Assembly (NCBI GenBank): GCA_964543905.1
Contig: CAZIZO010000001.1
Span: 186,001-250,000, forward strand
Direction of reading: 5' to 3'
Origin: GCA-016699835 sp964543905
GTDB taxonomy: Bacteria > Planctomycetota > Phycisphaerae > Phycisphaerales > UBA1924
Length of the DNA: 64,000 nt
The notes below the pieces were generated by a model. The model saw nothing but the letters and a program-made list of their open reading frames with translations, was not told the origin of the DNA and did no database searches. Below, piece by piece: positions 8,467 through 16,513 of this stretch; position 1 is the stretch's first letter, and each line of letters begins with the position of its first letter. The translations under genes were made by a program, and so were the position numbers.

Positions 8467-9102
8467 CTACTTCACCACCGCCCTCGCCTTGCCTTTCACG
8501 CCGCGCACGCCCGAATACCCCGCGTGCCCGCCCTGCGTGCGCGTGCGCTGCCGCGAGGACGCCTTCACCTTGTGGTTCGGTGATGTGTGCTCGATCGAGG
8601 TTCCGGCCTTGAGGCCCGCGTGCAGCGCCCTCACCGCCGCGAGCACCGCCGCCGCGTGCCCCGGGGTCTTGACCCGATCCCACCGGCGCACCACACGCCC
8701 CGTCGCGTCGATCAGGTACGTCGTCCGCATCATCCCGCGGACCACCTTCCCATACATGTTCTTCTCGCCCCAGGCGCCGTACTGCACGCTCACCTTCGGG
8801 CCTTTGGGTCCGAGTTGATCGTCCGCCAAGAGGACGAAGGGCAGCGCGTGCTTCTCGGCAAAGACCCGCTTGCTCGCCACCCCCTGCGGGCTGATCCCGA
8901 TCACCACCGCCTTGATCTTCGAAAAGTCCGGGTGGTGATCCCGGAACTGGCACGCCTGCCCCGTGCACAGCGGCGTGTCGTCCTCGGGATAGAAATACAG
9001 CACGACGATGCGCCCGCGATAGTCCTTGAGCGCACGGTTCTTCCCAAACTGATCCTTCAGCGAGAAATCCGGAGCAAGGGTGCCGGCCTCGAAGAGTGGC
9101 AT
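8467..9102 (-). CDS. bcp: Peroxiredoxin of the Bcp/PrxQ type with a basic C-terminal tail
   Basis: A thioredoxin-fold thiol peroxidase that reduces hydrogen peroxide and organic peroxides in the cytoplasm. LYFYPEDDTPLCTGQACQFRD carries the peroxidatic Cys and, five residues on, the resolving Cys, exactly the Bcp spacing; VVIGISPQG and the later TYLIDATGRVVRRW are also typical. At 211 aa it is about 55 residues longer than usual Bcp: the excess is a Lys/Arg/Gly/Ser-rich tail that looks disordered and could bind nucleic acid. GGAGG lies 7 nt before the ATG at 9102, which fixes this start over an upstream in-frame ATG. Confidence 0.93.
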   Translation of the reverse strand: MPLFEAGTLAPDFSLKDQFGKNRALKDYRGRIVVLYFYPEDDTPLCTGQACQFRDHHPDFSKIKAVVIGISPQGVASKRVFAEKHALPFVLLADDQLGPKGPKVSVQYGAWGEKNMYGKVVRGMMRTTYLIDATGRVVRRWDRVKTPGHAAAVLAAVRALHAGLKAGTSIEHTSPNHKVKASSRQRTRTQGGHAGYSGVRGVKGKARAVVK

Positions 9103-9216
9103 GTGAAGACCTCCATCAGACATCCCCCACGAAGAAATCGTAGGGGTTGATCGAGGCGCCGCGATCAAGGATGGTTCCCCGATCGCCCCGTCTCGCGTCG
9201 AGATCGCACGCCGAAC

Positions 9217-9750
9217 CTACTTCACACAGACGCCCGAATGCAGCACCTCGGGAGTCGTCAAGCCCAGCGCGAGCAGCACCTTGGTCATCCCCGCCGCGTC
9301 GCGCTCATCGAACGCGCCCACGTCGTAACTGTCGGCATCCAGCACGCCCGTGCACTCCCCACGCTCATCGATCACGGGCACCACCAACTCCGATTGGTCC
9401 TTGGGATCACACGCGATGTAGTTCTCGCCCAGCGTCTTGACGTTCGGGATCACGATCGCTCGCCGTTGCTTCCACCCTTCGCCGCACATCCCGTGGAGTC
9501 CGATCGGGCTGCACGCGGGCTTGGGCTCTCGGCACACCAGCACCATCTCGTCGGCGTCTCGCACCTTGTCGTAAAACCCAATCCAAGAGACGGCGTGCGT
9601 CGAGCGCGAATGGAGCCCGAAGGCCCGCCAAAGAAGTTCCACCGCGAGCCGCTGCACCGCCGCACGATCGTCGTACGCCAGTTGCCCCCGTGCGGCACGG
9701 GCTTCGAGTTCGCAGAGGATGGCGTCGTAATCGCGGGGTGTGGGCGGCAT
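9217..9750 (-). CDS. msrC: GAF-domain free methionine-(R)-sulfoxide reductase
   Basis: A 177-aa single GAF-domain enzyme that reduces free methionine-R-sulfoxide using a thiol relay. VSWIGFYDKV opens the domain. The three Cys of the family are present in KPACSPIGLHGMCGEGW and NYIACDPKDQSELVVPV, and GVLDADS...FDERD closes the fold. The length fits the family. The start at 9750 was chosen because the upstream extension is A/T-rich and overlaps the rpsR terminator. There is no Shine-Dalgarno sequence, but TACACT lies 5 nt upstream. It may work with the neighbouring Bcp gene in oxidative defence, although that gene has its own ribosome site 114 nt downstream. Confidence 0.88.
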   Translation of the reverse strand: MPPTPRDYDAILCELEARAARGQLAYDDRAAVQRLAVELLWRAFGLHSRSTHAVSWIGFYDKVRDADEMVLVCREPKPACSPIGLHGMCGEGWKQRRAIVIPNVKTLGENYIACDPKDQSELVVPVIDERGECTGVLDADSYDVGAFDERDAAGMTKVLLALGLTTPEVLHSGVCVK

Positions 9751-9755
9751 CGCGA

Positions 9756-9761
9756 AGTGTA
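9756..9761 (-). promoter_or_regulatory. Putative leaderless -10 element of the Met-sulfoxide reductase gene
   Basis: On the minus strand TACACT is followed by 5 nt and the ATG. It directly follows the T-rich tail of the rpsR terminator, so termination of one unit and start of the next are packed into about 50 bp. Confidence 0.45.
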
Positions 9762-9801
9762 GTTGAAAAAACAAAAGAACCCCTCGACCGGCGAGAGGTT
9801 C
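9762..9801 (-). terminator. Rho-independent terminator of rpsR
   Basis: On the minus strand GAACCTCTCG pairs with CGAGGGGTTC (one T-G wobble) around a 5-nt loop and is followed by TTTTGTTTTTTC. It starts about 30 nt after the rpsR stop codon. Confidence 0.88.
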
Positions 9802-9832
9802 GTCAACAAACACGGGTCCAAAGAGCCCGCGA

Positions 9833-10075
9833 TTACAGCGTCGCGGACGTGTAGGGCAGCAGCGCCATGAACCGAGCCCGCTTGATCGCCTGCGAGAGGA
9901 GTCGCTGCTCCTGCGCGCTCGCGCCGAGACGCTTACGCCCGAGGATCTTGCCGTTGGGGCTCATCATGCGGCGAAGGTTCTCGATGTCCTTCCAATCCAC
10001 ATACGCCGAGCCCGACGGGCTCACGTGGGCGATGCGGATCTTCTGGACGTTGGTAAAGCGCTGAAACTTGCTCAT
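9833..10075 (-). CDS. rpsR: 30S ribosomal protein bS18
   Basis: An 80-aa small-subunit ribosomal protein. VDWKDIENLRRMMSPNGKIL, RKRLGASAQEQRLLSQAIKRAR and FMALLPYT are the conserved bS18 segments; the length is normal. Planctomycete and other genomes often keep rpsR near rpsF and rplI, but neither is present here, so the gene is separated from its usual neighbours. The upstream DoxX/MauE gene ends 126 nt away. A clear terminator follows. Confidence 0.96.
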   Translation of the reverse strand: MSKFQRFTNVQKIRIAHVSPSGSAYVDWKDIENLRRMMSPNGKILGRKRLGASAQEQRLLSQAIKRARFMALLPYTSATL

Positions 10076-10201
10076 GGTCGATCCGCTCGGGGCGGCTCCG
10101 TCCTGGTCTTTGGCCCAAGACGCGACGCCAACACGGCGGACGTCTCGGACGACGGGAAAAACAGGGCCAAGAGTCTAGGAGGGACTCCGTCCGGGGTCCA
10201 A

Positions 10202-10705
10202 TCAAGCGGCCTTCGGCGTCACGCACCCCCGCTTGAGACCCTCCAACGACCATCGACCGGCGCCACCAAACAAGATTACCAACCCAAACGTGAGTAGAAC
10301 AGAGTTCCGCACCACGTGACACCACCCAATCGCCCCCCGGCACGGGATCTCGAACTTCCCAAAGCACCCGCAGGTCACGTCCATCTGGCGCGCCAACACG
10401 GTATAGATTCCGAACAGGAAGAACACGAGCAACGCCGAGAGAACCAACGCCGCTCCGCGCGCCGCGTACCCCGCGATCAACGCCAGCCCCGCCACCAGTT
10501 CCAACCACGGCACGACGAACGTCGCCAGCCGCTCCAGATGCGTTACGTCACCCATGTTGAGCCCCAGGTTCTGGGTCAAATAGGCCGGAAGTCGAAACGC
10601 GTGCACGGAATCAAAGAAGCCCTGCGGGTCCGACAACTTCACGCTCGCAGCGAAGACAAAGAGCCCACCCAGCACGACGCGGAGAATCAGCAGCACGTTC
10701 GGCAT
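10202..10705 (-). CDS. DoxX/MauE-like membrane protein
   Basis: A 167-aa integral membrane protein with about four hydrophobic helices (roughly residues 3-20, 57-76, 83-103 and 130-150). It fits the DoxX/MauE family. TCGCFGKFE has the CxC pair found in MauE-type proteins, which are linked to disulfide formation or electron transfer at the membrane. Its ATG follows the rhodanese stop codon by 2 nt, and GGGGGG inside that gene provides the ribosome site, so the two are translationally coupled. The pairing suggests a periplasmic thiol or sulfur-relay role (inference). Confidence 0.78.
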   Translation of the reverse strand: MPNVLLILRVVLGGLFVFAASVKLSDPQGFFDSVHAFRLPAYLTQNLGLNMGDVTHLERLATFVVPWLELVAGLALIAGYAARGAALVLSALLVFFLFGIYTVLARQMDVTCGCFGKFEIPCRGAIGWCHVVRNSVLLTFGLVILFGGAGRWSLEGLKRGCVTPKAA

Positions 10706-10707
10706 GA

Positions 10708-11322
10708 TCACTTGCCCCCCTTCTCGATCGGATGCCCAGCCTTCTCCCACCCCGGGTAGCCCTCGGTCATCACGTGCAACACCGTGAACTGCGCCTGCTG
10801 CATCAGTTTCGCCAGGTTGTGCGACGCATCGCACTGCCCGCCGCCGCAGTAAATAACGACCGGTCCGGGAAAGAACTTCGTGAACTCGCCCGCTCGCGCG
10901 GGATACTCCTCGGCCGTGACGTGGGTCGCGCCGGCGACGTGCCCCTTCTCAAAGTCCTCCGCCGAACGTGCATCCAGGAACGGCACGCCCAGTTCAAAGA
11001 GCGAGAAGCCCTGGGCGATCGTGATCTCAAACCCGAGCGTGCCGTCGGCGGGAGCGCTGGCATTGGGCGACCGTGCTTCGGTGGGTTTCATGCCGTCCGA
11101 GGGATTCGCGCCTTCGGCGGGCTTGGCCCCTTCGCCTCTTTTCTGCGCTTCCGCCGCACGCTTCGCGCGAAGGTCCTCGAGGTTCGTGCCTTGCAGAGCC
11201 TTGGTGTCCACCTTCTCCACAATGGGTCGGAAGGCGGAATGTGCGGCCCCAAGCACCATCGCGATGCTCGAGATCGCGAGCGCCTTCTGGATCGTGTCCG
11301 TCCCTACACAGCAACATGCCAT
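10708..11322 (-). CDS. Membrane-anchored rhodanese-like protein
   Basis: A 204-aa protein with an N-terminal membrane helix (about residues 10-30) or uncleaved signal, a Glu/Pro/Ala/Lys-rich linker, and a C-terminal rhodanese domain (about 95-204). PFLDARSAEDFEKGHVAGA is the rhodanese A motif and VVIYCGGGQCDAS contains the active-site Cys loop. The N-terminus MACCCVGTD has three adjacent Cys. GAGGTG precedes the ATG. It lies between a DUF1573 gene and a MauE-like gene on the same strand. Rhodaneses transfer sulfane sulfur or act as redox-linked binding domains; the actual substrate is not evident. Confidence 0.85.
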   Translation of the reverse strand: MACCCVGTDTIQKALAISSIAMVLGAAHSAFRPIVEKVDTKALQGTNLEDLRAKRAAEAQKRGEGAKPAEGANPSDGMKPTEARSPNASAPADGTLGFEITIAQGFSLFELGVPFLDARSAEDFEKGHVAGATHVTAEEYPARAGEFTKFFPGPVVIYCGGGQCDASHNLAKLMQQAQFTVLHVMTEGYPGWEKAGHPIEKGGK

Positions 11323-11354
11323 CGTGCACCTCGGTGTATCGTGGATCCTGAAAT

Positions 11355-11382
11355 GAAGGCCCGAGCGCTGGCCCGGGCCTTC
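11355..11382 (-). terminator. Stem-loop between the DUF1573 and rhodanese genes
   Basis: GAAGGCCCG (11355-11363) and CGGGCCTTC (11374-11382) form a perfect 9-bp stem around a 10-nt loop, 28 nt after the DUF1573 stop codon. The tail on the minus strand is only weakly T-rich (ATTTC), so partial termination or mRNA processing is more likely than full termination. Confidence 0.5.
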
Positions 11383-11410
11383 AGAGTCTTCGCATGCCAT
11401 CCCGGAACGA

Positions 11411-12583
11411 TCACTTCGGCGCGGGAACCTGCTTGATCTCGGGCTTGATCTCGATCGGCTTCGCCGGAACGCCCGCCCCGGGCTGCGCCGGCTGCGCGGG
11501 CATGTCCGCCCGGGCATATCCGAAATACGAGATCTTGATCGGGCCCTCACTCGCGATGTCCGTCGTGACGAGAACTTCGCCTCGGATGCTGCCCGGCGCG
11601 CTGGGCGTCTTCCCGCCGATGTTCAGCGTGTACGAGTTGCCTTTCGCGGGGTCGTCCTGCACCGGCGTGATCGTCAGCACCTTGTCGCCCTGCGCGGGAA
11701 CTTCCTCCACCTTCACAATCTTGAAGTCCTTCCCCTCGCGGTGCGTCAACTTCACCGTCGTGCTGATGTCCTGCCCGAGCGTCAGCGCGCCCAGCGCGAT
11801 CCTCGGCGGCTGCACGTTGATCTCGCCCATCACCTCCCCCAGGACCGTCACGTTCATCACTCGGTCTTCCTTCGTCGTCCGGATCGTCAGCGTCTGCTGC
11901 ACCTGCCCCACCGGCGCGCCGGGCAGCAACTCGATCTCCACCACCGACGTGAACGCGTCCTCGCCATCGGCCGTCTTGTTCGCCTTCGTCTCGAGAACCT
12001 TCGCCGAGAGAGCCTTGGGGTCGCTCACCGTGATCGACGTCGCGGCAAAGTTGGGGTAGCGCCCCGTCACCGTCACCGTCTGCTTCTTCCCCTGCCCCTT
12101 CGGCACCTGCCCCAACTGCAGCACCTGCGGGTCCACCGAGACCATCGGCGAGACGTTCGCCGTGATCGTCACCTGACGCGTCGGACGCTGCGGGTCATTG
12201 CTCGTAATCGTCACCGTCTGGTTCTGCGGGCCCTTCTTCCCGTGCGGGTTGAACGTCACGGTGAACTCCCCACTCTCGCCCGGGGCATAGACCGTCTTGG
12301 CCAACTTCGGGACCGTGCACCCACACGAGCCGTGCACGTCGCTGATCGTCAACGGTCCCGTGCCCGTGTTCTTGAACTTGAACGTCGTCGTCTTCGCTTG
12401 GCTGTCATCGATCCTGCCAAAGTCGTACTTCTCGGTCTCGACCGTCAGCGACGGCGAGACCTGGAACGATGCGCCGACGCCATCATCCGCCGGCTGGTAC
12501 GCGGCGAACGCCGTACCACCCGCCAACAGCGTCAACGCCAGCCCGATCCGAACAACGCCCACACTCATCTTCTCAAATCGCAT
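11411..12583 (-). CDS. Exported DUF1573 domain protein
   Basis: A 390-aa exported protein. A signal peptide (about 1-28, ending GTAFA) is followed by an immunoglobulin-like DUF1573 domain with the signature SDVHGSCGCTVPK near residue 90 and the strand pattern YDFGRIDD...FKFKNTGTGPL. Further Ig-like repeats follow (residues about 150-340), then a Pro/Ala/Lys-rich C-terminus. DUF1573 proteins are common in planctomycetes and Bacteroidetes; the SCGCT motif may bind metal or form a disulfide. GGGAG lies 8 nt before the ATG. It is the first gene of the DUF1573-rhodanese-MauE set. Confidence 0.86.
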   Translation of the reverse strand: MRFEKMSVGVVRIGLALTLLAGGTAFAAYQPADDGVGASFQVSPSLTVETEKYDFGRIDDSQAKTTTFKFKNTGTGPLTISDVHGSCGCTVPKLAKTVYAPGESGEFTVTFNPHGKKGPQNQTVTITSNDPQRPTRQVTITANVSPMVSVDPQVLQLGQVPKGQGKKQTVTVTGRYPNFAATSITVSDPKALSAKVLETKANKTADGEDAFTSVVEIELLPGAPVGQVQQTLTIRTTKEDRVMNVTVLGEVMGEINVQPPRIALGALTLGQDISTTVKLTHREGKDFKIVKVEEVPAQGDKVLTITPVQDDPAKGNSYTLNIGGKTPSAPGSIRGEVLVTTDIASEGPIKISYFGYARADMPAQPAQPGAGVPAKPIEIKPEIKQVPAPK

Positions 12584-12707
12584 CGAAAAACTCCCTGATT
12601 TCCGGTGGCTAATTCGTTTGGGTTCTGGTACCCATTTCCCATCGAGGACACCACTGTCATCCGCTCCTCCCCGCCCCGCGCTCGGCGGGCCGAACCACTT
12701 TCTTCGA

Positions 12708-12713
12708 TACGAT
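12708..12713 (+). promoter_or_regulatory. Possible -10 element of the dihydrouridine synthase gene
   Basis: TACGAT lies 10 nt before the GTG start. It resembles the leaderless boxes elsewhere but is a few bases farther away, so a very short leader is possible. Confidence 0.3.
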
Positions 12714-12723
12714 CCACCCACTC

Positions 12724-13917
12724 GTGTTGGTCCATCCCCTCCACATCGGCCCTGTTCGCCTCGCGAACAACCTCCTGCTCGCCCCGATCGCCGGCTACTG
12801 CGATCTCGCCTTCCGCACCGTCTGCCGTGAATGGGGCGGCGTCGGGCTCGCCTGCACCGACCTCCTCTCGCCCCAAGGTCTCCTCCGCGGCACCGCCACC
12901 AGCCTCGACCTCGCCGCCACCAACGACTACGACAAACCCATCGGGATGCAGTTGTACGGCAGCGACGCGGAGATTATGGCCCAGGGCGCGCGATGGGCCG
13001 TCGAGCATGGCGCCACGGTCGTCGACATCAACATGGGCTGCCCCGTCGACAAGATCACCAAAAAAGATGGCGGGAGCAAACTCCTCACCGATCTGTCGCG
13101 GGCGGTCGGAATTGCCGCCCGGGTCGTGAAGGAGTTGGACAAGTGTCCGCTGAGCGCGGCGGAGTGGGCCTCAAGGCTGGGCAACGCCACCTCACGCGCC
13201 ACAGAATCCCTCACGCCGGCATGGACGCCGCTCGCACCGCCGACGACCCACGCCCCGGTCCCGGTGCCGCTGACCTGCAAGATCCGCCTCTGCTGGTCCA
13301 ACGCCGACTACGACGCGGGGCTCGCCTGCTCGCCCCACCTGGCGCGCATGCTCGCCGACGCGGGCGTCGTCGCCGTCACCGTGCATGGACGAACCACCGA
13401 AATGAAGTTCAGCGGCGAGTGCAAGCGCGAGGGCATCGCACGCGTCGTCGAATCCGTCAACGGCAGGATCCCCATCATCGGCAACGGCGACGTCAAGACA
13501 CCCCAGGACGCCGAACGCATGCTCCGCGAGACCGGATGCCAAGGCGTGATGATCGGGCGGGCGGCGCTGGGCGAGCCGTGGCTGTTTCGGGCGGTGGAGA
13601 CCTACCTGCGAACAGGCGAATCTCCCGCGCCACCCACCCTCCAAGAGAAGATCGCGACCATCCGCCGCTACTTCGACCTCATGCGCCAACACCGCGACGA
13701 CCGCTACGCCCTCTGGCAGATCTCACGCCGCATGAGTTGGTTCGCGAAGAAGATGGCGGCCAAGTTGCCCGACGGACGAATGGAGAGCGTCCGCCCCTTC
13801 AAGGAAGCAGTCCGTACGGCCAGAGCGCCCGACGACGTCTACGACGCCCTCGAGCGCTTCGCCCGTGGAGAGTTGCGAGGCGGCATCGAACGCGAGACCG
13901 AAGAGGCCGAGGCCTGA
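12724..13917 (+). CDS. dus: tRNA-dihydrouridine synthase (DusB-like)
   Basis: An FMN- and NADPH-dependent enzyme that reduces uridines of tRNA D-loops. LLAPIAGYCDLAFR near the start, DINMGCPVDKITKKDGGS with the catalytic Cys, CKIRLCW, VTVHGRTTEMKFSGE and GNGDVKTPQDAERML with GVMIGRAALGEPWLF form the complete TIM-barrel pattern. The 397 aa are longer than most Dus proteins because of about 40 residues of Ala/Pro/Thr-rich sequence between positions 141 and 180, just before the CKIRL strand. The start is GTG with no Shine-Dalgarno sequence. The gene converges tail to tail with the dockerin-like protein, four bases apart. Confidence 0.92.
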   Translation: MLVHPLHIGPVRLANNLLLAPIAGYCDLAFRTVCREWGGVGLACTDLLSPQGLLRGTATSLDLAATNDYDKPIGMQLYGSDAEIMAQGARWAVEHGATVVDINMGCPVDKITKKDGGSKLLTDLSRAVGIAARVVKELDKCPLSAAEWASRLGNATSRATESLTPAWTPLAPPTTHAPVPVPLTCKIRLCWSNADYDAGLACSPHLARMLADAGVVAVTVHGRTTEMKFSGECKREGIARVVESVNGRIPIIGNGDVKTPQDAERMLRETGCQGVMIGRAALGEPWLFRAVETYLRTGESPAPPTLQEKIATIRRYFDLMRQHRDDRYALWQISRRMSWFAKKMAAKLPDGRMESVRPFKEAVRTARAPDDVYDALERFARGELRGGIERETEEAEA

Positions 13918-13921
13918 GGCG

Positions 13922-15316
13922 TCAGCATCCAGCCTCAAACCGCTGCAAGTAGTACAGCAAGTCGTCGATCGTCACGCCGCCATCCGGCGTCCCGGTGCCG
14001 CTGCCGTCGTCGAGGTCCGCACGCTCGTCGCCGCTCTCGAAGACGAACAGGTAATAGATCAGGTCGTCGATCGTAACTCCCCCATCGGGGACGCCCCACC
14101 CCGAGCCGTCGTCCACGTCGGCGACGCACGGATCGGTCGGGTTGTTGATCTCGTGCTGCCCCGCGCCGCCGCCGTCCATGGTGATCACGATCTCCATGTC
14201 GTTGTGCGTGAAGCCGTTGAGATCGAGCGTCATGTCGAACTCGGCGGGCATGAGCGCGGTGAAGGGCGTCGTTTGCCCCTCCGGCACCGCGAACGGGGAC
14301 AAAAAGCCCCCCGCCGTCGATTCCACCACCACCCCATCGACCACGCGCACGCGGAGCGACCCCTGCGGCACGACGCGTGGATCATCGAGCACGATCTCGA
14401 ACGTGGCGTTCTGCGAGTCCACCGTCAGCGTGCCCTCTTCGTACACCACGCGGCCATCGGAGAGGTCCGCATGGATCCGCAGCATCTCGCCCGACGTCAC
14501 CTCGCCCGTGTTGACGTCCATCGCTCGATACGTCACCGGGTCATACGCCCGCAAGGTCTGCGGCAAGACGCTCGGCGCCGTGGGCCGCGTCCACGGAAGG
14601 GGCGTCACGGGTCCGATCTGGATGGCAGGCCCCCAGATCAATCGCGTGATCGCCTGCAGCGGGCTCGCCGTGGGGTTCGCCACGCGCGTCGCCTTCACCT
14701 CCGAGTAGGCGAACGAGCGCGAATACGCCCCGCCCGAACTCCCGATCGGCACGTTCTGCCACATGCCGAACGACCGAATCGTCCCCGCGATGGGTGTCGA
14801 GTTGCTGTACGGATTCACGATGATGTCCGAGTACGCGCTCGCCCGCGCCAGCGTCGGCAGGTCCACATAAAGGCGTTGGAACGCCAACCCGCTGTTCGGC
14901 ACCGCCGTCGTCTTCACACTCGGCACGACCGAACGGGGCGGATTGCACATGCCCCACGGGCACACGTTCTCCGGCTGCCCGTTCCAGATTCGGTCATACC
15001 CCAGCGGCGCAAAGCCCGCGGGTTGCATCGGAAGGTCCGTCGCATACTGCCCCGGGCGATACCCCACCGTGCTGTTCCCACCATGATTCGGGGTGAATCT
15101 CGACCACGCATGCACGAACGCCCTCGCCTCCACCGTGCCCCAACGCGTGTTGGGCGCGGCGGAGGAAAGCGAGAAGGTGTGCCGCACGTCGTAGTTCTGC
15201 GTGTACACCTGCGCGACCGAGGGCGTCGCGGAGAGCACGCCAGTCATCACCAGCATCGCGGCCTGGCTCTTCCGATCCGACATCAACCCAACGAGTCCAT
15301 CGATTGCGCTGCACAT
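13922..15316 (-). CDS. Secreted protein with C-terminal dockerin-like repeats ending in Gly-Cys
   Basis: A 464-aa exported protein with a long N-terminal signal (about residues 1-36, ending SVAQ). The central region (40-390) is Ser/Pro/Val-rich beta-type sequence with no recognised catalytic motif. The C-terminus holds two similar blocks of about 32 residues, each with a D-x-D-D-G-S-G calcium-like loop and the segment DGGVTIDDLIYYL or DGGVTIDDLLYYL, and the protein ends FEAGC. This matches my memory of the GC-type dockerin ending of Phycisphaerales exported proteins. GGAGG lies 6 nt before the ATG. The endings suggest sorting or anchoring to the cell surface. Confidence 0.8.
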   Translation of the reverse strand: MCSAIDGLVGLMSDRKSQAAMLVMTGVLSATPSVAQVYTQNYDVRHTFSLSSAAPNTRWGTVEARAFVHAWSRFTPNHGGNSTVGYRPGQYATDLPMQPAGFAPLGYDRIWNGQPENVCPWGMCNPPRSVVPSVKTTAVPNSGLAFQRLYVDLPTLARASAYSDIIVNPYSNSTPIAGTIRSFGMWQNVPIGSSGGAYSRSFAYSEVKATRVANPTASPLQAITRLIWGPAIQIGPVTPLPWTRPTAPSVLPQTLRAYDPVTYRAMDVNTGEVTSGEMLRIHADLSDGRVVYEEGTLTVDSQNATFEIVLDDPRVVPQGSLRVRVVDGVVVESTAGGFLSPFAVPEGQTTPFTALMPAEFDMTLDLNGFTHNDMEIVITMDGGGAGQHEINNPTDPCVADVDDGSGWGVPDGGVTIDDLIYYLFVFESGDERADLDDGSGTGTPDGGVTIDDLLYYLQRFEAGC

Positions 15317-15571
15317 GGCAAGCCTCCAGTTTCAAGAGCCGCGTGCCGGGCCCGTCTTGGGCAGGGCTGGTCGCGTGCTCCCCACTTGGGTTGCGTGCAC
15401 TCGCGCGGGTTCTTGCAGTCCTCTCGCCGATCCCCAAGGCTTGTCGGCCACGAATCCGTAGCCAACCACCATCTGATCGCCCAGGTCAGGTCCGAGAGCG
15501 CGATGCTTTTCCATCGCGGTCGCCCCATGGTTCGGCGTGCACACGAAGTCGTTGCCGGATCGTTTCGGCTC
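15317..15571. other. Intergenic region, leader of the dockerin-like gene
   Basis: The 255-bp gap lies upstream of the leftward dockerin-like gene and after the stop of the DUF3299 gene. No gene, perfect hairpin or good -35/-10 pair was found by eye. It should carry the promoter of the dockerin-like gene. Confidence 0.4.
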
Positions 15572-16495
15572 TCACGTTCCGCCTGCACCGTACTTCTCGT
15601 TCACGATCTCACCCTCGTCCATGACCCACAACCCCACCAGCCACTTCCCCGTGAGATACGGCTTGACGCGGAAAATGCCCACCACGCCCCCCGCGGTCAT
15701 AAATCGCTTCTGCCCCGTCACCTTGTCTTTCAGCCTCACCTCCACCGCGTCGTACGGCGTCGGCGGCACCCCGATGCAGCACCCGTCCCACTGGTTCAGC
15801 ATCGACAGCAACTCCCGCGGCTGCTGCACCATCATCGGGAACGCGATATACCCGTTCAGCCTCACGTGCTTCCCGTCCAGCATCGCCACCGCTTCACTGA
15901 TCTTCTTCTTCCCCTCCGCCGGGTTGTACGTGTGCTCCACGCTCGTCAGCAACTCCCACGGCACGACGTACGGGCTCTCCACGCTCCCCTCGCCCTTGAT
16001 CGTGTACTTCCCGTCCACCAGCGACGTCCCGTCGTCCTGCACCTGGATCGTCGTCGGAATCACCTCATACTCCGGCTCGTCGCTCGACTTCGTCGCCGGC
16101 TTGGTGGGCGCGGGCGTCGTCGAGGCCGGCGCCGCCGTGGGCGATCCCTTCGCCTCCGGCGAGGCCGTCGGCAACGCCGCGAGCACGTCATCCACCATCC
16201 TGTCGTTCTTCACCTCCGCGGGAGGCGACGGCACAACGACCTGCTCGCCCTCCGGCGCGGGCACGACCACCGGCTCGATCACGTTCGACTCGGGCGCGGG
16301 CGTCGCCGCCGTCGTGCGCGCAAGTTCCTCTCGCGCGGCGCGATCGCCCTCCTGCCCGCGGACCCGGACCTCCTCGGAGGCCTCTCGCGCAGGCATCACG
16401 CCCTTCTCCGCGGCCCGATTCGGCATCCCCGACAGCACCAAAAAACCGGCCCCAACCGCCATCAGCACCGCGATGAGTCCAAGGAATACCTTCAT
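15572..16495 (-). CDS. Exported DUF3299 domain protein
   Basis: A 307-aa protein with an N-terminal signal or anchor (MKVFLGLIAVLMAVGAGF) and a long Ala/Pro/Thr/Glu-rich linker. The C-terminal domain (about 170-307) has LDGKHVRLNGYIAFPMM and NQWDGCCIGVPPTPYDAVEV, the DUF3299 pattern with its Cys pair. Such proteins are often encoded beside ABC-type FtsX permeases and are thought to bind a metal or assist export; the function is not established. GGAGGAT precedes the ATG, and the permease stop codon lies 18 nt upstream, so the two are co-transcribed. Confidence 0.8.
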   Translation of the reverse strand: MKVFLGLIAVLMAVGAGFLVLSGMPNRAAEKGVMPAREASEEVRVRGQEGDRAAREELARTTAATPAPESNVIEPVVVPAPEGEQVVVPSPPAEVKNDRMVDDVLAALPTASPEAKGSPTAAPASTTPAPTKPATKSSDEPEYEVIPTTIQVQDDGTSLVDGKYTIKGEGSVESPYVVPWELLTSVEHTYNPAEGKKKISEAVAMLDGKHVRLNGYIAFPMMVQQPRELLSMLNQWDGCCIGVPPTPYDAVEVRLKDKVTGQKRFMTAGGVVGIFRVKPYLTGKWLVGLWVMDEGEIVNEKYGAGGT

Positions 16496-16513
16496 CCAAT
16501 CCTCCGAACGCTC

